From positions 324,968 to 388,967 of the forward strand of contig VXAA01003984.1 of assembly GCA_013399115.1 (NCBI GenBank): a stretch of 64,000 bases of DNA, read 5' to 3'. The notes under the pieces were generated by a model. That model was given only the letters and a program-made list of their open reading frames with translations. It was not told the DNA's origin and did not search any database. Shown one piece after another: positions 1-12,191 of this stretch (within the stretch, counting starts at the first letter, position 1; every line of letters begins with the position of its first letter). The stretch comes from Anseranas semipalmata. Taxonomy: Eukaryota > Chordata > Aves > Anseriformes > Anseranatidae. Made by a program: the position numbers and the translations under genes.

Positions 1-2347
1 CAGTTCAGCCTATTTTTAAGCTCAGGGTTCAACTGTCCGTAAGCTGGTTGGGAAGCGTGGCTCACCCTTCAGTTGCAAAGCTGCTGCTGCCCCAGATTGA
101 TCTTTGCATGCCAAAACCCAAAAGTAGCAGTCTATGCCTAGCCACGGAGATGTAGAATCATTTTCTTACTTGCAAGGCAAAAAGGATTTTTTCTTTTCTT
201 ACCAAGAAATAGACTGAAAGTCCGATGTTTGGTTCCTGTTGCCATTTGAATGCAGTTTTGATCTTCAAGAAGCCTGTGAAGCATCAGGTCTGTTACTATG
301 TCACCTTGCATCTTTTTAACTTTTACCTTTTAACTTTTTAACTTTTTTATGGCATTAGGTGACACCACAAGTGAACTTTTAGCACATATAGGATACTTGA
401 AAAATGAGAAAACTTGTAAGAAATTGGAATGAAGGAACTTTCCAAATTGCACTTCTTTTTCTCTCACTGCAGATCGTTTCTCTTCTGGAAAACATTTGGA
501 GGCAGGGGGTGAGAATGAAATTTTATTTCACAGATATAAACCTTTAAGTGTGGAGCATCGTTTGGGTGCTGTCTCCAAGTTCTTACTGCTGTACCTGCCC
601 AGCGAAAGGAAGAAAAGCAATTTTAATTTATCCAAAAGCAATCATGGGATTGACGCCAGTCAAGCACTGACACAATAGAGAAGGTATTGAGACACTGGTA
701 GTTTGACAGGCCTCCCCTAAAATAATTTTATCTGCCGGATAAGAGGCAGTAGTCTAAAAACCAGTACATTCTCTTATCCCAACAAGTGGGGGCAGGGAGG
801 AAGCAGGAGTGAAATTGGAAGACTAGAACAAGTCTAATCAAAAAGATCCACCAGCACCAATTTGTGTTAAACTCAAGCCAGATTAAAAATAAAAATAAAA
901 ATAATTAGGCTAAAATGAATATATCAGATAGAGTTTTTAATTGGGTGAGCTTGTCTATTCATTGCCTTCTTTGCAAAAATGTATGCATCAAAAGAATATG
1001 GAAGATTCCCTTGGGAGGGCCAAAATAAAATATCCATTTTCTCAGCTCAGTCTTAACCTCATGCATCATCGTATTTTCATATACATTACCACTTCAGTGC
1101 AACATTATGGATATTTACCAATGAATCAAGAAGGAACGGAGCTTCCTCTTCCCTTCTTTTCTGATTCCTTCCCATCCATTTTGCTCCTTTTTGTATTTGT
1201 GTATGTGTTTTTCTTTGCAAACCTGACTCTCAGATCTACTGTACCACACGATTATCAGCGTGATGCGAGGAGACAGGCTGTCTAGCTCTGCCTGGTCTTA
1301 AAAAGACTGGTAAAGAAAAAGGGCCTGACCAGATACAGCCAGATGACATCCCAGACCTGGGAAGTGAGCCAGGGTCCAGAGCAACATCTGCTGTGGCCAG
1401 GCTGCCAGCCCAAAGCATCCATCCGTGACCGACCAGTCGCCTTGGATCCCGAGAACATCAACAGCGCTTTATTTCCTCTACCTTTACCACCCCTCTTTTT
1501 TCCCTCTGCTGTCTGGTGTTTTGACAGCGTCAAGGAAAATGGCTACACTTCACAACTCAAAATTAAATGAGAAGACCGACACTTTCCTCCTCACCAAGAC
1601 AGAGTACATGACAAAATATGGCACTCTAATCCCACGCTTTAGTCTAAGGAAAGGAATCTGGCATGTTTTGAGTACATACGTTTTTCATATCCACTCAGTT
1701 TTGGTATAAGATTTGTTTTCATTCTTTGTGTGTTTGTGGCTAATACATCCTATTCAGGGACAGATGCTGCATGGTTTGAAATAAGGATGTTGTCTCAATG
1801 TGGGTTTGAAAACAGTGTTGCATGATAGGGGTACCATCTGCTATACTAAGCAGAACCAGTATAGGAGATCTAAAGCCCCGTTCTCCAACTGGTAAATAAA
1901 CACTTGCTACCCACACTGTATCTAAAAATCGGGATGAATTTTTTAACATATTTTCCATCAGCTGAAATCCATAAGTCATGCTTGACTGTTTCTGTGACAG
2001 AAGTGTCTTAAGATATTTTTCTGTCTTGAGCTAATTTATTCTAGCTAAACTAGACAAATATAAGAACCTAGTGCAAACTTCTCTCTGTCATTTGTTCTCA
2101 TGACAAAAAAATGCATAAACTGAGTTTTATCCCTGAGGGAATGTGTGCAGAGAATATGTGGGGAATAAAGGAAGATGGGTTGTGAGTAGAGGTGGAATAA
2201 CTTAGTTATAACTTTGATCCACTGAGGATTTGCCTGTATAACAGAGCAGATTTGTTTGGAATGCTGCTCCTCACATGTGGGTTTTATTTAAGCTTGAAAC
2301 TTTGCTGGGAGGACACCTGGTTGTGAACTGTCTCCCTCCCTGCCCAG
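1..2347. other. Non-coding AT-rich sequence
   Basis: No gene is recognised here. Two low-complexity patches are visible: an imperfect repeat of a CTTTTTAA-like unit at 311-350 and an AAAAAT repeat at 885-905. A pyrimidine tract ending in CAG at about 471 looks like a splice acceptor, but no plausible exon follows it. Short reading frames such as 941-1285 (114 codons) have biased, unconvincing compositions. Confidence 0.6.
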
Positions 2348-2573
2348 TTTTCTTCAAGGAGAGGGATGAGTCACAGAGGAAGCCATGCTGCTCTTCAGCA
2401 TGGACAACCAGGGGAACAGGTCCGTGGGACACCATAGAGGGTGCTTGTACCATCACGGGACTTCAGCCCTACTGTCTGGTCAGGCTGCCTACCAAGACGA
2501 GAAGAAGGAGCAGGGAGGGAGAACTGTCACTTAAGTGCAATTATAGGCAAGGTGCACCGTGTGGAGAGCCCAG
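2348..2573 (+). other. Candidate exon between good splice signals, product unknown
   Basis: The segment follows a strong pyrimidine tract ending in CCCAG (AG at 2346-2347) and is followed by a consensus donor, CAG then GTAAGA, at 2571-2579. One frame, which begins with an ATG at 2275, stays open across all 226 bases and stops only at the TAA created by the donor itself. The inferred peptide is rich in Arg, Cys and Pro and resembles no family I know. It could be an exon of a long non-coding RNA or an unrecognised gene. It could equally be chance, because acceptor and donor look-alikes are common in 64 kb. Confidence 0.2.
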
Positions 2574-3049
2574 GTAAGATGTAGATCTGGTCCTGATAGT
2601 ACTTGAAGTTTTAATCCAAGGTGCCCTGAAGCCAACATAAATACAGAAATTGTTCTCAGGGGGTGCTTGAAGCAGCATGAACTCACCATACCGCTGAAAT
2701 AAATGGGTTTAAATTAGTTACAGGAACTTGAGGGATGAGAGGAAGGAATCCTGAGGGCCTGAAAAATATTAAGAATAATCAAAAGGGAGGGGACAGAAGG
2801 GCAGGAGCTGGGTGGCAGATGTTTGCTTGCTCTGAAGAATAAAAGTAGCAATCACAAAAATCGATAGTGAGCCTTATTAAAGGTGAGCTAGGTGCTTTCA
2901 CTCTGAGGTTTTGTTTGGTTGTATCAGGCTTAGATACCTCACAGGTCAGGTATTTCAGACCCAGCATCTCTGGAGATCACCCTCTTGTATTACAAAGCAT
3001 TCCCTCCAGAAATCTGCCACTGTTTCAAATGTACTTTCTAGTTCTGAGT
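2574..3049. other. Unassigned sequence
   Basis: I see no repeat, RNA or coding signal here. A short frame reads into the polypurine tract that follows and becomes Arg/Glu/Gly-rich only because of that tract. Confidence 0.5.
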
Positions 3050-3208
3050 TGGGGGTGAGAAAGCGAAGAGAGAGGAGAAGAAAAGGGCAAGAAAAGGAAA
3101 GAGAGAGAGAAGAGAGAAGAGAAGGAGATCAAAGGAGGAGGGGAGGTGGGCAGGGAGGCAGGGAAGGAGACAGGGAGGGAAGGGAGAAGGGAGAGGGAGG
3201 AAGGCAAA
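3050..3208 (+). repeat. Polypurine (GA-rich) tract
   Basis: About 159 bases are almost entirely A and G on the + strand, moving from GAGA/GAAAA units on the left to GGGAGG/GGAAGG units on the right. Only scattered T or C bases interrupt it. Mirror-like purine tracts of this length can form intramolecular triplex (H-DNA) and often expand by slippage. Reading frames across it, Arg/Glu-rich on + and Ser/Leu/Pro-rich on -, are artefacts of the composition. Confidence 0.9.
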
Positions 3209-3417
3209 TGTCTCCTTGTGTCATAGCAGTGGATGTCCCCTTATTTTCGATTTTCAGATTCATTCAATTTTTCTCTCAGACCATGTGCTCCTGAGCAACC
3301 TGTACAATTTCCCTAAGGTGAAAACCTCCTCCTGGAGAACTGCAGTGAATATTATCCCAGGGTCTCAAAAATGCCAATAAGAGAACGAATAATATTTGTT
3401 CATAGTAGTGTTCAGTG
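3209..3417. other. Unassigned sequence
   Basis: Nothing specific is recognised in this short spacer between the polypurine tract and the next motif-bearing patch. Confidence 0.4.
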
Positions 3418-3640
3418 CAAACCATGACTGATTAGTGTTACGTGTGACATCAACAGAGACAGTAATCAAGGTTACTTTAGCATTGATTTTTTACAGAGGT
3501 GAAGCCTCTTTGATGTATTACTCCATCAACACCTTCAGAGCCAAACTTTGCACATGAAATTAATCCCAATTAATTAGACTATTTGTAGATAGTGCTGGGC
3601 TCTTTTATGTTGCAAAATAAATATTAATTCGGTGGCATTT
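3418..3640. promoter_or_regulatory. Possible enhancer-like element with homeodomain sites
   Basis: A TAATCC site (3561-3566, the OTX/bicoid-class core) is followed at once by CAATTAATTAG (3567-3577), a palindromic homeodomain target. Further TAAT/ATTA cores lie nearby. The patch has no repeat character and an even base mix, as many conserved vertebrate non-coding elements do. This is a motif-based guess; conservation was not tested. Confidence 0.25.
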
Positions 3641-4841
3641 TTTTTCACCTTGTGCAGTTTGTGTGGCTGGGAAGGGAAAAAGAACCCTATTGATCAGTGT
3701 ACTGAAACACGTTAGAAAGTTTAGGCACCTGAGGTGGTCTGAGAGGCAGCTTGCCTGGAATCAGCTCGAGGCCTGACAGAGAAACTCAGGAAACTGGACC
3801 CCAATTCTCCTGACTTTGCTGGTACATATAGCCGTGGAAAAGAATATTGTCTCCAATATTAAAAAAAAAAAGAGTTACCCTTGAGCTTTTCGCAAAATAT
3901 GCATAAAGCAGTACACTGTGACACTACCCTGCAGGGAAGACGTGCCCTGGAGGCAGTGATTCAGAGATACCTTTGCAATTCAGAGACGTATATGTTCAGG
4001 AACTTCTTCTAGTATAGTGATTTTTTAAAATTGTTTTCATCATTATTTTTGTATTAGCCAGTGTGAGGAGTAAATTTCTGTGCCTTTGTTGGGCTCTCTT
4101 CAAATGACCTCCTCCGGAAAGGGAAGAAGCCATGCAGAACACCACTTCTCCTTCACAAAAAGACCCTAAATCTTATTTGCTTGTGCAGCATCATTTTCTT
4201 CTGATTCCCAGAGTCTGGGATGAAGTCTGATTCCCAGAAGAATGTGGTATGTGACTGGGAGGAGAGAGGGACAAGGCAGAGATTTGCACTAGTTGCTACT
4301 TTGGGCATTTAATACATAATGTTTTGTTTCCTCTCCTGCTGATGCATGCTTCCTCCCACTGAGTATACAGAGAACTTAGTCTGGGAACTTCTGTGTGAGT
4401 TTTACCTGATTTAGATCCTTCAACCTGCTACACTCAGTCAGTATAAATCCCAGTCTTACCCCCAGATCCAAGCTACCGTCTTCATTATTTAGGACCTAAG
4501 GGGGTGGCAGGGAACTGCACAATTTTTTCAGCATGTACTGCAGATCAGAATCATGTGGCTACAGTCAGTCTGTTTTTTCACTGAATCAAAAACTGCAAAA
4601 TAAAAACCAAACTAATAGTTAAAAACACCCAGCTTTAAACATCAAATAAGTTGTCAAAATCCTGACTAGGAAAAGTAACAATAAAGAGTCTCTAACTTGA
4701 TTAGGCTCTTTGGAACCTCATCAAAGGATAAATAAATGAGTGCTTGCATTATTACAGTAATGCTTGGATGGCCATTTCCTCACCAAATTTAGTCATCACA
4801 TAGCATTATCCCAGGAACAATAAACCCTTTTCTACAGCCCA
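3641..4841. other. Unassigned sequence
   Basis: Ordinary AT-rich sequence with an A11 run near 3861. The reading frames here are short and unrelated to known proteins. Confidence 0.5.
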
Positions 4842-5290
4842 TTATTCTCTGAAAGGACGAACTGGAGACCATTCTGTGCTCAGCCCCAGCCCTGCTATGT
4901 GAGTGGCACCAGAGAGGTGAGTCAGTGAAATGGCTGTCCCATCCTGGGGAGAAGACGCAGAAGTGCAAAGTGGTGTAGAAGAGCTGGCTGCCGGAGAAGG
5001 TGACTTCAGTGAGGCTGTGCTTCCTCCTAACCAAGAGAGGAAAATCAGCTGGGGAGTAAACTCCCAGTGACTGCAGCGAGCACAGGAGCCCGGCGGCTGT
5101 CGGCGGAGGCCCCTGCTGCTGTGCAGTGACAGCTGTGGCAGGAGCTCGGCAGGAGCCTGTGCTGCCGGAGGCATGTAGTCAGCTCTATTAGTATTTGCCC
5201 GAAGCGGCAGTAACTCCTGTTGGGATATCTGTCCTGCATGCCAGGGATGATGATGATGGCAGGGATTCTGGCTGCTCCAAGCTCCAACTC
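4842..5290. promoter_or_regulatory. Small GC-rich, CpG-containing patch
   Basis: Between 5076 and 5207 I count nine CpG dinucleotides, far above the surrounding sequence. The GC-rich core has repeated GCGG/CGGC and GCTGCTG words. A 110-codon frame on the minus strand (5174 down to 4842) crosses it, rich in Ser, Ala, Pro and Leu as expected from GC-rich DNA, and matches nothing I recognise. The patch is too small for a standard CpG island; a weak promoter, an old GC-rich exon or an unmethylated remnant are all possible. Confidence 0.3.
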
Positions 5291-5619
5291 AGTACCTCAG
5301 TCTTATCCTTACTGGGATCCCAGATACACAGGCAGGGGAGAACAGCGAGGTAGCAACTCTAACGTGCACTGATCTCTGGAAAATTGACCACCTTTTTTAT
5401 TGTTAGCCTGCCTCCTTAATAGGTTAAGCTGGTAGGTTTAATTGGAGAGGGGAACAAGGTACCCAGTCCTACTTGCTGGGCAGGGGCTAGTTGTTCCTGA
5501 ATGCAGAAGGCATCCCCCATGCAGAATTTGGATTTGGATTTCTGTGCTCTGCCACTAAGTAGTCAAAGAGGAAAGGAGTAAAATAAGGGATTTACCACAA
5601 CATATATGGAATTATCTTC
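5291..5619. other. Unassigned sequence
   Basis: I see no repeat, motif cluster or coding signal in this stretch. Confidence 0.4.
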
Positions 5620-5690
5620 TTGTGTAAACCATCGGAAACTACAGTGGAGTCACACTGATATAAAATGAATGTGGGAGTTAATGTGGGTTT
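5620..5690. mobile_element. Relic of a sauropsid short inverted-repeat element
   Basis: The words TGTGTAAACCA and GGAGTCACACTGATATAAAA occur in the order and spacing I remember for a short, partly self-complementary repeat common in turtle and crocodilian genomes, where a GTGTAAA...GGAGTTACACTGGTATAAA pattern recurs. A related-looking word, AGTGGTGTAAACAAGAGG, lies near 5951. The assignment rests on memory of the family's words and the copy is degraded. Confidence 0.4.
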
Positions 5691-6378
5691 AGTTAGAAAG
5701 ATGATGGATAGTCTGCTTGTATGCGTAAGTTTTTCTGGTAAAAGATTCTGACTCTGGTTATGTGTTCACGTTGTATCCAAAACAGTAAAGATCTATAGTA
5801 TATTCAGATTTCTAGTTATGGCAATACACAGCAAATAAATTACTACTGATAATAAGGATTATGAAAGACAGAGATTGATGGTCTGAATTTCCTAAGTATC
5901 ACAGCAGTTTTGTACTCTAGACCTCTTGTTAATTTACCTCTGATTCATAGTGGTGTAAACAAGAGGAAAAACACACTGTCTATGCACATATATTGCATTA
6001 GTATTTTGAGTGTATCCATGTCTCTGGATTTGCATGTGAATATGAAATAATTCTATGCAAGTAGGGGATGGGATTTAATTGTTTTCTCCAACAATGTATC
6101 CTTATCTTTCTGGAAGCAGTTCAGACCATCAAAGAGTTGTTGCTGATGAACTCACTAATTAGTTTCCAATACTTAACCTTGTATTTCACTTCATTACTAG
6201 TGCTCTGTTCCCTCTAGTTTTACATTTGGTATCAGAAAGTTCATTTAGAATCCAGTCAATCTTCCAATGCCAGCTCTGCACTTTAAATTTTTCATTCAGT
6301 AAGGACACAATGGGAATAATGTTTGTATCTGTCAAGGAGATGCATGAAAACTTTTGAGTTGTATTGTCTAGAGAAAAA
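5691..6378. other. Unassigned sequence
   Basis: AT-rich sequence with no recognised gene. Apart from the word near 5951 that may belong to the inverted-repeat family at 5620, nothing repetitive is evident. Confidence 0.45.
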
Positions 6379-6394
6379 CACACACACACACACA
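6379..6394. repeat. (CA)8 microsatellite
   Basis: Eight uninterrupted CA units are flanked by short A runs. Confidence 0.95.
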
Positions 6395-6592
6395 AAACAG
6401 GAAGATGGGACTTGCAAAAGAACAGAATAGAATTAAGTCACCAAGGACTGAGCGACTATTATGGTAAATAAGTTATAGTCAGCCAACAGTTTTATAAAAG
6501 TGGACAGCTGAAATTCTTAGATTAACACTTTATTTAAAAAATTACACCAACAAATAATTACTTTTCTTGTATTTTATTTCTTGTAATGCTCC

Positions 6593-6635
6593 TTTTTTTT
6601 TTTTTTNNNNNNNNNNNNNNNNNNNNNNNNNNNNN
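6593..6635. other. T14 run followed by a 29-base assembly gap
   Basis: Fourteen T bases (6593-6606) lead directly into 29 Ns (6607-6635). The sequence after the gap does not continue the run. The gap is probably an unresolved homopolymer, so its true length is unknown. Confidence 0.95.
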
Positions 6636-9600
6636 TGCATTGTAATCCTAGAAGCTAGGAGATAAATGTCTTCAGAAGGAAAGGACATGGAAATTCAGTG
6701 GTTAAATGTCAGTATGGTAGCTGATGATCTGCCCATGCACGAAGTGCAGGGCATCTGGGTTTCCTTCTGAGTTGAAAGGGGCCTGGGGGCTTCTCTCCTG
6801 CTTTATACAGAGGGAATGGTACTGAAGAAGGAAAAATGTCTTCCATGCTGGTCAGTCCTCTGCTGTCTAGTTTGTGTAACTTCATTCTTTGAAACCAATT
6901 CACATAAGAAATAGGATCTAAAAGTACACAGTGAGGCTAATTAATCAACGGAGCAGCTTACTTAAGGTTGCAATGGATTCTTATTCAGTGGAGATCTTTA
7001 AGTGAAGATTAGATGTTTTCTGTTATGTCTACAGAAAGACATGCTCTTGGACTTGGAACAGGACTGAAGTCAGGAAGTCCCCTAGCCAGCATTATTCCAG
7101 AGATTATAATGCCATCCTCTGACCTTACATTTTATTAATTCTTATTTTTGCGGAGTGTATCAGTACACTGTAGCTCTTCAACTGGGTGATTTACAGGCTG
7201 TATTGTTTTCAGTTACATTAAGCCTTCTTATATGAACAGTACATTTGTTACAAACAGGTTCTGTCTCTACAAGGTGGCCTAAGAACACTTCTGGGCTCAG
7301 GTAATTATGTACATCTTGGCTATGGTTTGCCTCTCTGTTGGAAAATGACCTGAATTTGTCCCAGTTCTTTCACTCTCTCCCTTCCCTTCTGTGCACTGAT
7401 TTTCACAGAGAGAAAAAAGGCATATCAGCAGGACTGAATCACGGTGGGCCTGGCCACCTTCCCAGTCTGGATGACTGGGGGAATCAGGACCTGGAGGCAG
7501 AACACTGGTTATGCCACAGGTCATTTTAGTTCAGTCTACGTCCAAGTAGAATATATTTTTTCTGTATTGAATATGTATCTATGTCTCTCTTTAGTTCTTT
7601 CTAGCCTTACCCATTATTTTCTTTTCTAGGAAGAAGAGAGAGCCTGTACTTCCCAGACCTGACTGTGTAGGGCTTGATGCAAATATGTTAGGAATGCCAC
7701 AAAAGCATTTCCAGTATTCTGTGTTTCCTGGACAATCGGGCAAAGAAGTGAGATGACAGGTGAGTTGGAAGGAATGGAGGAGGGATGGCAGGTATGAGAT
7801 AGAGTGTTATGATTCTGAGCAACAGCCCCACAAAGTTATGGAGAGACTCCTACAGACTTTGACCAGTATTGACTGAGACAGTTTAGGTACAGTCAGTGGG
7901 TTTCCACTCAAAGTTTTTTAATATAGAGATATCAGTAAGAGATTGTTGTAGCATCAAGAATCTCTGTTGGGTCCATTCTTACACATGAGAGAAAATCTAC
8001 CATCATCATGTTAATAACTCCCTAGGCAGCTCCTGTGGGGATTTTTCACAATTTACGAGAACCACTTATTGGACATGACTTCATTTGGAACTTTATTAAC
8101 TATTGATACTCCTCTGTTTTCAGGAGATTTTGTACTGGAGCGTATTCTGTCTTTTCAATGACATATGAAGTATTTCAGTTGCTTAATTTTTTTTTTTTTT
8201 CTCAACATTTGTATGTTCTGAGAAAAGAGGTGTCTTGTGACTGACTTCATAATATACCGACTCATGAATTTGATAGGTTGCATGCTACATGTTCACTGCC
8301 TACCAGGGACTATGAAAAATTCCACTACAGCCCAGGTATTCTAACATCTTGCTGGATATAGTGTAGAGGAGAAGACATGAACTACTTTTAAGGAACAGAA
8401 ATAATTTCCTACTGCACCAGAAATTATGTCTGACTTTTTCAGTGGTACTTAGGACATTCTCTTCATCCAATGAATTTGGAGACTCCATTTGACTTTCATA
8501 GCAAATGTGAAGCCCCATACATTCTGGAGGAATAAATATATGTGGATGAAATACTGATCTTCATTTTATTCATTTTATTGTCATCTGTTTACCTTTTTAA
8601 ATGGATCACAGGAGAAAATTCTTGATTCTGTTTTCTAACTCTTAGAATTCTAGGGCTTGCCTTAGCCAAACTGGGAAGACTGGAATGTCACCTTTTCCAA
8701 TCTTAAATTCTTCTTCTCAACAAGAGAAATCCTGTTACAGCCATAAAACTTGAGGCAAGATCAGACACAGCTGTCACTGAGGATCAAAATAAAAGGCTCC
8801 AATCAGATGGATGAATTGAAGAAATATCCTTTTGTCTTCACTTTTTCTGAGCATTCAGATTTGATCTTTATTGGCATGGATGCAAAAGCATATTATAAAC
8901 TTGGATGCTTGAAATTGCACAAAGTGAATTTGAAATTGCATATTCATTTAGAATAATCTGAATTTGCAAATCATGCTGTATTAGTAACTCCCATAGTTTA
9001 CAAAAGGGAATGATATGGCAGGAGGGATGTAATTATCCAAAGCAAACAACCAAATGAACAAGCACACATTCAAAATAAAAACAAATTACCATGGACTCTG
9101 CAAGATCCTCATATAAGCAAACAAGTTTCACAAAAATAAAGAAATACAAATGCCAACCATTTGAAATAATAAAGAGAAAGAGGCCAAACTCAGCAAATTA
9201 GTTTTTTGGGGAATTAGATAAATATAATTCTACTGCTTTATAGTTTCCCACCACATACTGACTATAGTCATCAGCTAGGACTGCTTATTGGTGCCTAATG
9301 AACCACTGCTGTCCAAGAATCACAGATTTACTAATACTGACATGACTTAGCCATTTCTTTCCCAATCAAAGATTTTATATTTTACATTTGTGGGAGATAC
9401 TTGTTTAACTTTAAAACTATCCAGGGATAACAATTCAAGATGTCTTATTCCAGTGCTTAACTGTATCTGGAACAGATTGCCTAGGAAGGTTTTGTAATTG
9501 CTATCATAATGAAGCAACAGCTTAGGTGTTATGAATGCCTAAGTTAACCAGAAAAAAATATGTTATGTCAGGAAGGTCCAGAGCTGTGATCATAGTCCCT

Positions 9601-10037
9601 CACTGCTGTATATATGTAGGCATACCCCGTTTACCTAGTTGTGCAGTACACATCATCTAGTTAGCTCTAGATTTATGAGTCAATTGTCACAGTATTCACT
9701 GGAGAAAAGGAACAGAAACCCCTTTTGGTTTAGTTAGTATGCATACTGCTTAACATATTGATAAATGGTTTGTAAGAAGAGCTGAAGAGTGAAAGAATTT
9801 TGGATGATACCCAAAAAATCCCCAATCAGGAGTGTCGGGTTGTAGCTGCCTCTGAGGAACCATAGGAAGATCTCACAGTGCTTGGTGGCCAAGCTACCAA
9901 CTGGCAGATAAAATTCAGTGGTAATTAGTGCTCATGGGTAGGACCAGGCACTTGGGGTCAGCTGTGTGCAAGCGCTTGAGCACCTCATTCACACAGGCTC
10001 CCAAGATGGTTATATCATCAAATCCTTGGAGAATCCA
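6636..10037. other. Unassigned single-copy-looking sequence
   Basis: About 3.4 kb shows no gene, recognisable mobile element or motif cluster. A T14 run lies at 8187-8200. Reading frames stay below 76 codons and show no family resemblance. Composition is AT-rich and CpG is scarce. Confidence 0.5.
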
Positions 10038-10148
10038 GGCCAAAGTAAATTGCCCAAGGTCACGCAGAAAGCCTGTGGCAAAGTGAGAGAGACAACCCAG
10101 TTCTGCTGAGGCCTCCTGCCACAACTTTGAGCGTAAGGCCATCTTTCT
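10038..10148 (-). mobile_element. MIR SINE fragment
   Basis: TTGCCCAAGGTCACGCAG (10050-10067) is the reverse complement of the diagnostic MIR core (tgaccttgggcaa). It is followed by AAGCCTGTGGCA and an AACCCAGTTCTGCTGAGGCC stretch matching the usual order of the reversed element (aag-ctgtggca, aacccaggtct). MIRs are tRNA-derived SINEs, long inactive and shared across amniotes. This copy lacks clear ends. Confidence 0.75.
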
Positions 10149-10429
10149 TGTCCTTCAGCCTGCTTAAGATTGGAGGCCCTATGCAATTACTCACATACAA
10201 CCAATAAAATTCCATGACACACAGCATTAAAGAAAATACGCTTCTATTTATCCTCACTCCAAATAAAGTAAAATATCTCCCAGAGCTTTATTCTTGCTGG
10301 CAGGGTTCTCCTCAGCTGCACATTTCAGACTCAGTATTTAATACTAGTGATGCAGTTGCATTTCCATAATTCGACTGTTCAATCAAGGTCCTCCACCTTT
10401 TTAAATGTGTGTCATAAATATGAAAAAAA
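10149..10429. other. Unassigned sequence
   Basis: No signal beyond ordinary AT-rich sequence. Confidence 0.4.
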
Positions 10430-10760
10430 TAAATACTGTGTGCAATCTCTGCTGACTGAATTAAAAGTCTTAAAGAAACTTTCCATGCTATGAAGACTGT
10501 GAAGGATTTGGCAGAAATGGTGCTAACAATTAAAGCAGCCAGAGACAGATTAAATTTGCTGATGACAGCTCATTTCTGAGATGGTTACAGCAAAAGTCTG
10601 ATAAAAGCTTATCTGAAATTCACAGTTTTGATGAGGCTTCTGCTTGTACCAGGAGAAAATGAAACACTTTAAATAGCATGTGATCCTAGGTCTGCTTGGT
10701 ATTGCAGTGGGAAGTTAGGCATTCCTGCTGCAGTTAAGATTGTGAAGTATTATAACCCTT
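10430..10760. promoter_or_regulatory. Possible conserved non-coding element
   Basis: This stretch lacks simple repeats and mixes AACAATTAAAG, CAGATTAAATTTGC and CTGATGACAGCTCATTTC words of the type often seen in deeply conserved vertebrate enhancers (SOX/homeodomain-like and TGACAG MEIS-like motifs). This is an impression from word content, not from alignment. Confidence 0.2.
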
Positions 10761-12190
10761 TGTTTTCACAGCAGGAAAAATAAGTCTAAACTGTGTATTG
10801 TATGTGAAAGCAAGGGCAGTTTCAATCTCCATAAAAAGTTTTCAATGTTTAAAAAAAGAAGGGGGGGAGTTGTCTATTTGAACCAAAAGGAAAACAGATG
10901 TTTTTATTCATAGATTTAATGGGGGAAAGAATCGGCCAGCTCAGTGCATTGTGAATTCCTTGAAACCATCAATGGTCATGCACTGAGTGGAACAGCCCTG
11001 GTGCCACTCTGGTGTGAAGTACGTCTGCAAAGCTTTCTAGAGAGAGATGGCTAAACCCTGAACTCTGCCATCTTTGTGTTAACTTGAATGAGGCCATACA
11101 AGCCTTGCACCAGCTCTGCGGCCCTCTGCAAGACTTTGTGCTGGAAGGTGGCTTAGCAGAACAAGGAGATCTCGGTGTCTGGTCCCTTTGGCTAAGCATA
11201 AACACGAGGTTTTAAACAACTCCAGTTGTTTCTTAGGCTGCTTTTTGTAGGTGAAATACTGGGATGGTATACAGCAGAAACATTTCTCAGAAGAAGCCAG
11301 AAATATGCAAACAGATGTTATTCCAGGCAGTAATCAAGACCATGGAGACATGAAATGAAACAGAGCTAACTAAAAACAAACTGATGAAGAAAAACACTTC
11401 TACACACAGTGCGAATAGACACTGGGATTCATTGTCACGGGACCAAGGATTTAGGCACAGTTCTTAAAGTTATTAGATATTTAAATGGATAACATGACCT
11501 CCAGAGGGTGTTTTTAAAGGACTATCAGCAAAATATTAAACATCTATGGAAGAAAGGATATTAAAATGTATTTTGTCAAATCAAAGAGATGTGTAACTTA
11601 GAGGCATTAGGTGGAGAATATAGATGGAGAAAAAACACTCAGTTTCTTCCACAAAGTGTTTTTTTGTACCTTTCTCTGTATGGCCTGGTTTGGTTCTTGT
11701 CAGATTAATCCTGGCTCTGATCCAGGAAGGCAAAGCTTGTCCTTATTAAGTTCTATCCTAAAGGATTTAAGGAACGGACAAAAAAAGAAAAAAAGGAGAC
11801 AATAATCTTTTTCAACTGAAAGCGCAAAGTTGGTTGAAGCTCTAGTGCACAAACTCCCTTTCTTATACTGCATTTTATATATTAGATCACTCACACAGGG
11901 ATTTAACTAGAAACATATCTTTTATTAAAATCGTATAAATAAAAACATGTCCTTCTGCCCTCCAGCATGTTTACAGACGCATTTATTTATTTTACAATAT
12001 TCTATTTAATTAAAGATTTTCTGTTAGAGGAATAAAACTTTCTGAGATGCTTAAACCTCCGAGATGAAACCAGTCAGGTTCGCAGTGGCGTAACTTGACA
12101 ACCAAAGCCCCAGTCCATGTATGCGATTTGTGCAGACATTAACTGCTGCAGGGTTGCGTGAGCAACCAAAAAGGGGCTTACAAAGTCAGC
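10761..12190. other. Unassigned sequence
   Basis: A short A7-G-AA-G7 run sits near 10852-10867. No gene or mobile element was recognised. Confidence 0.45.
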
Positions 12191-12191
12191 A

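Noticed and set aside
2911..3294. 127-codon Arg/Glu-rich frame
   Set aside because: Most of it is the translation of the polypurine tract.
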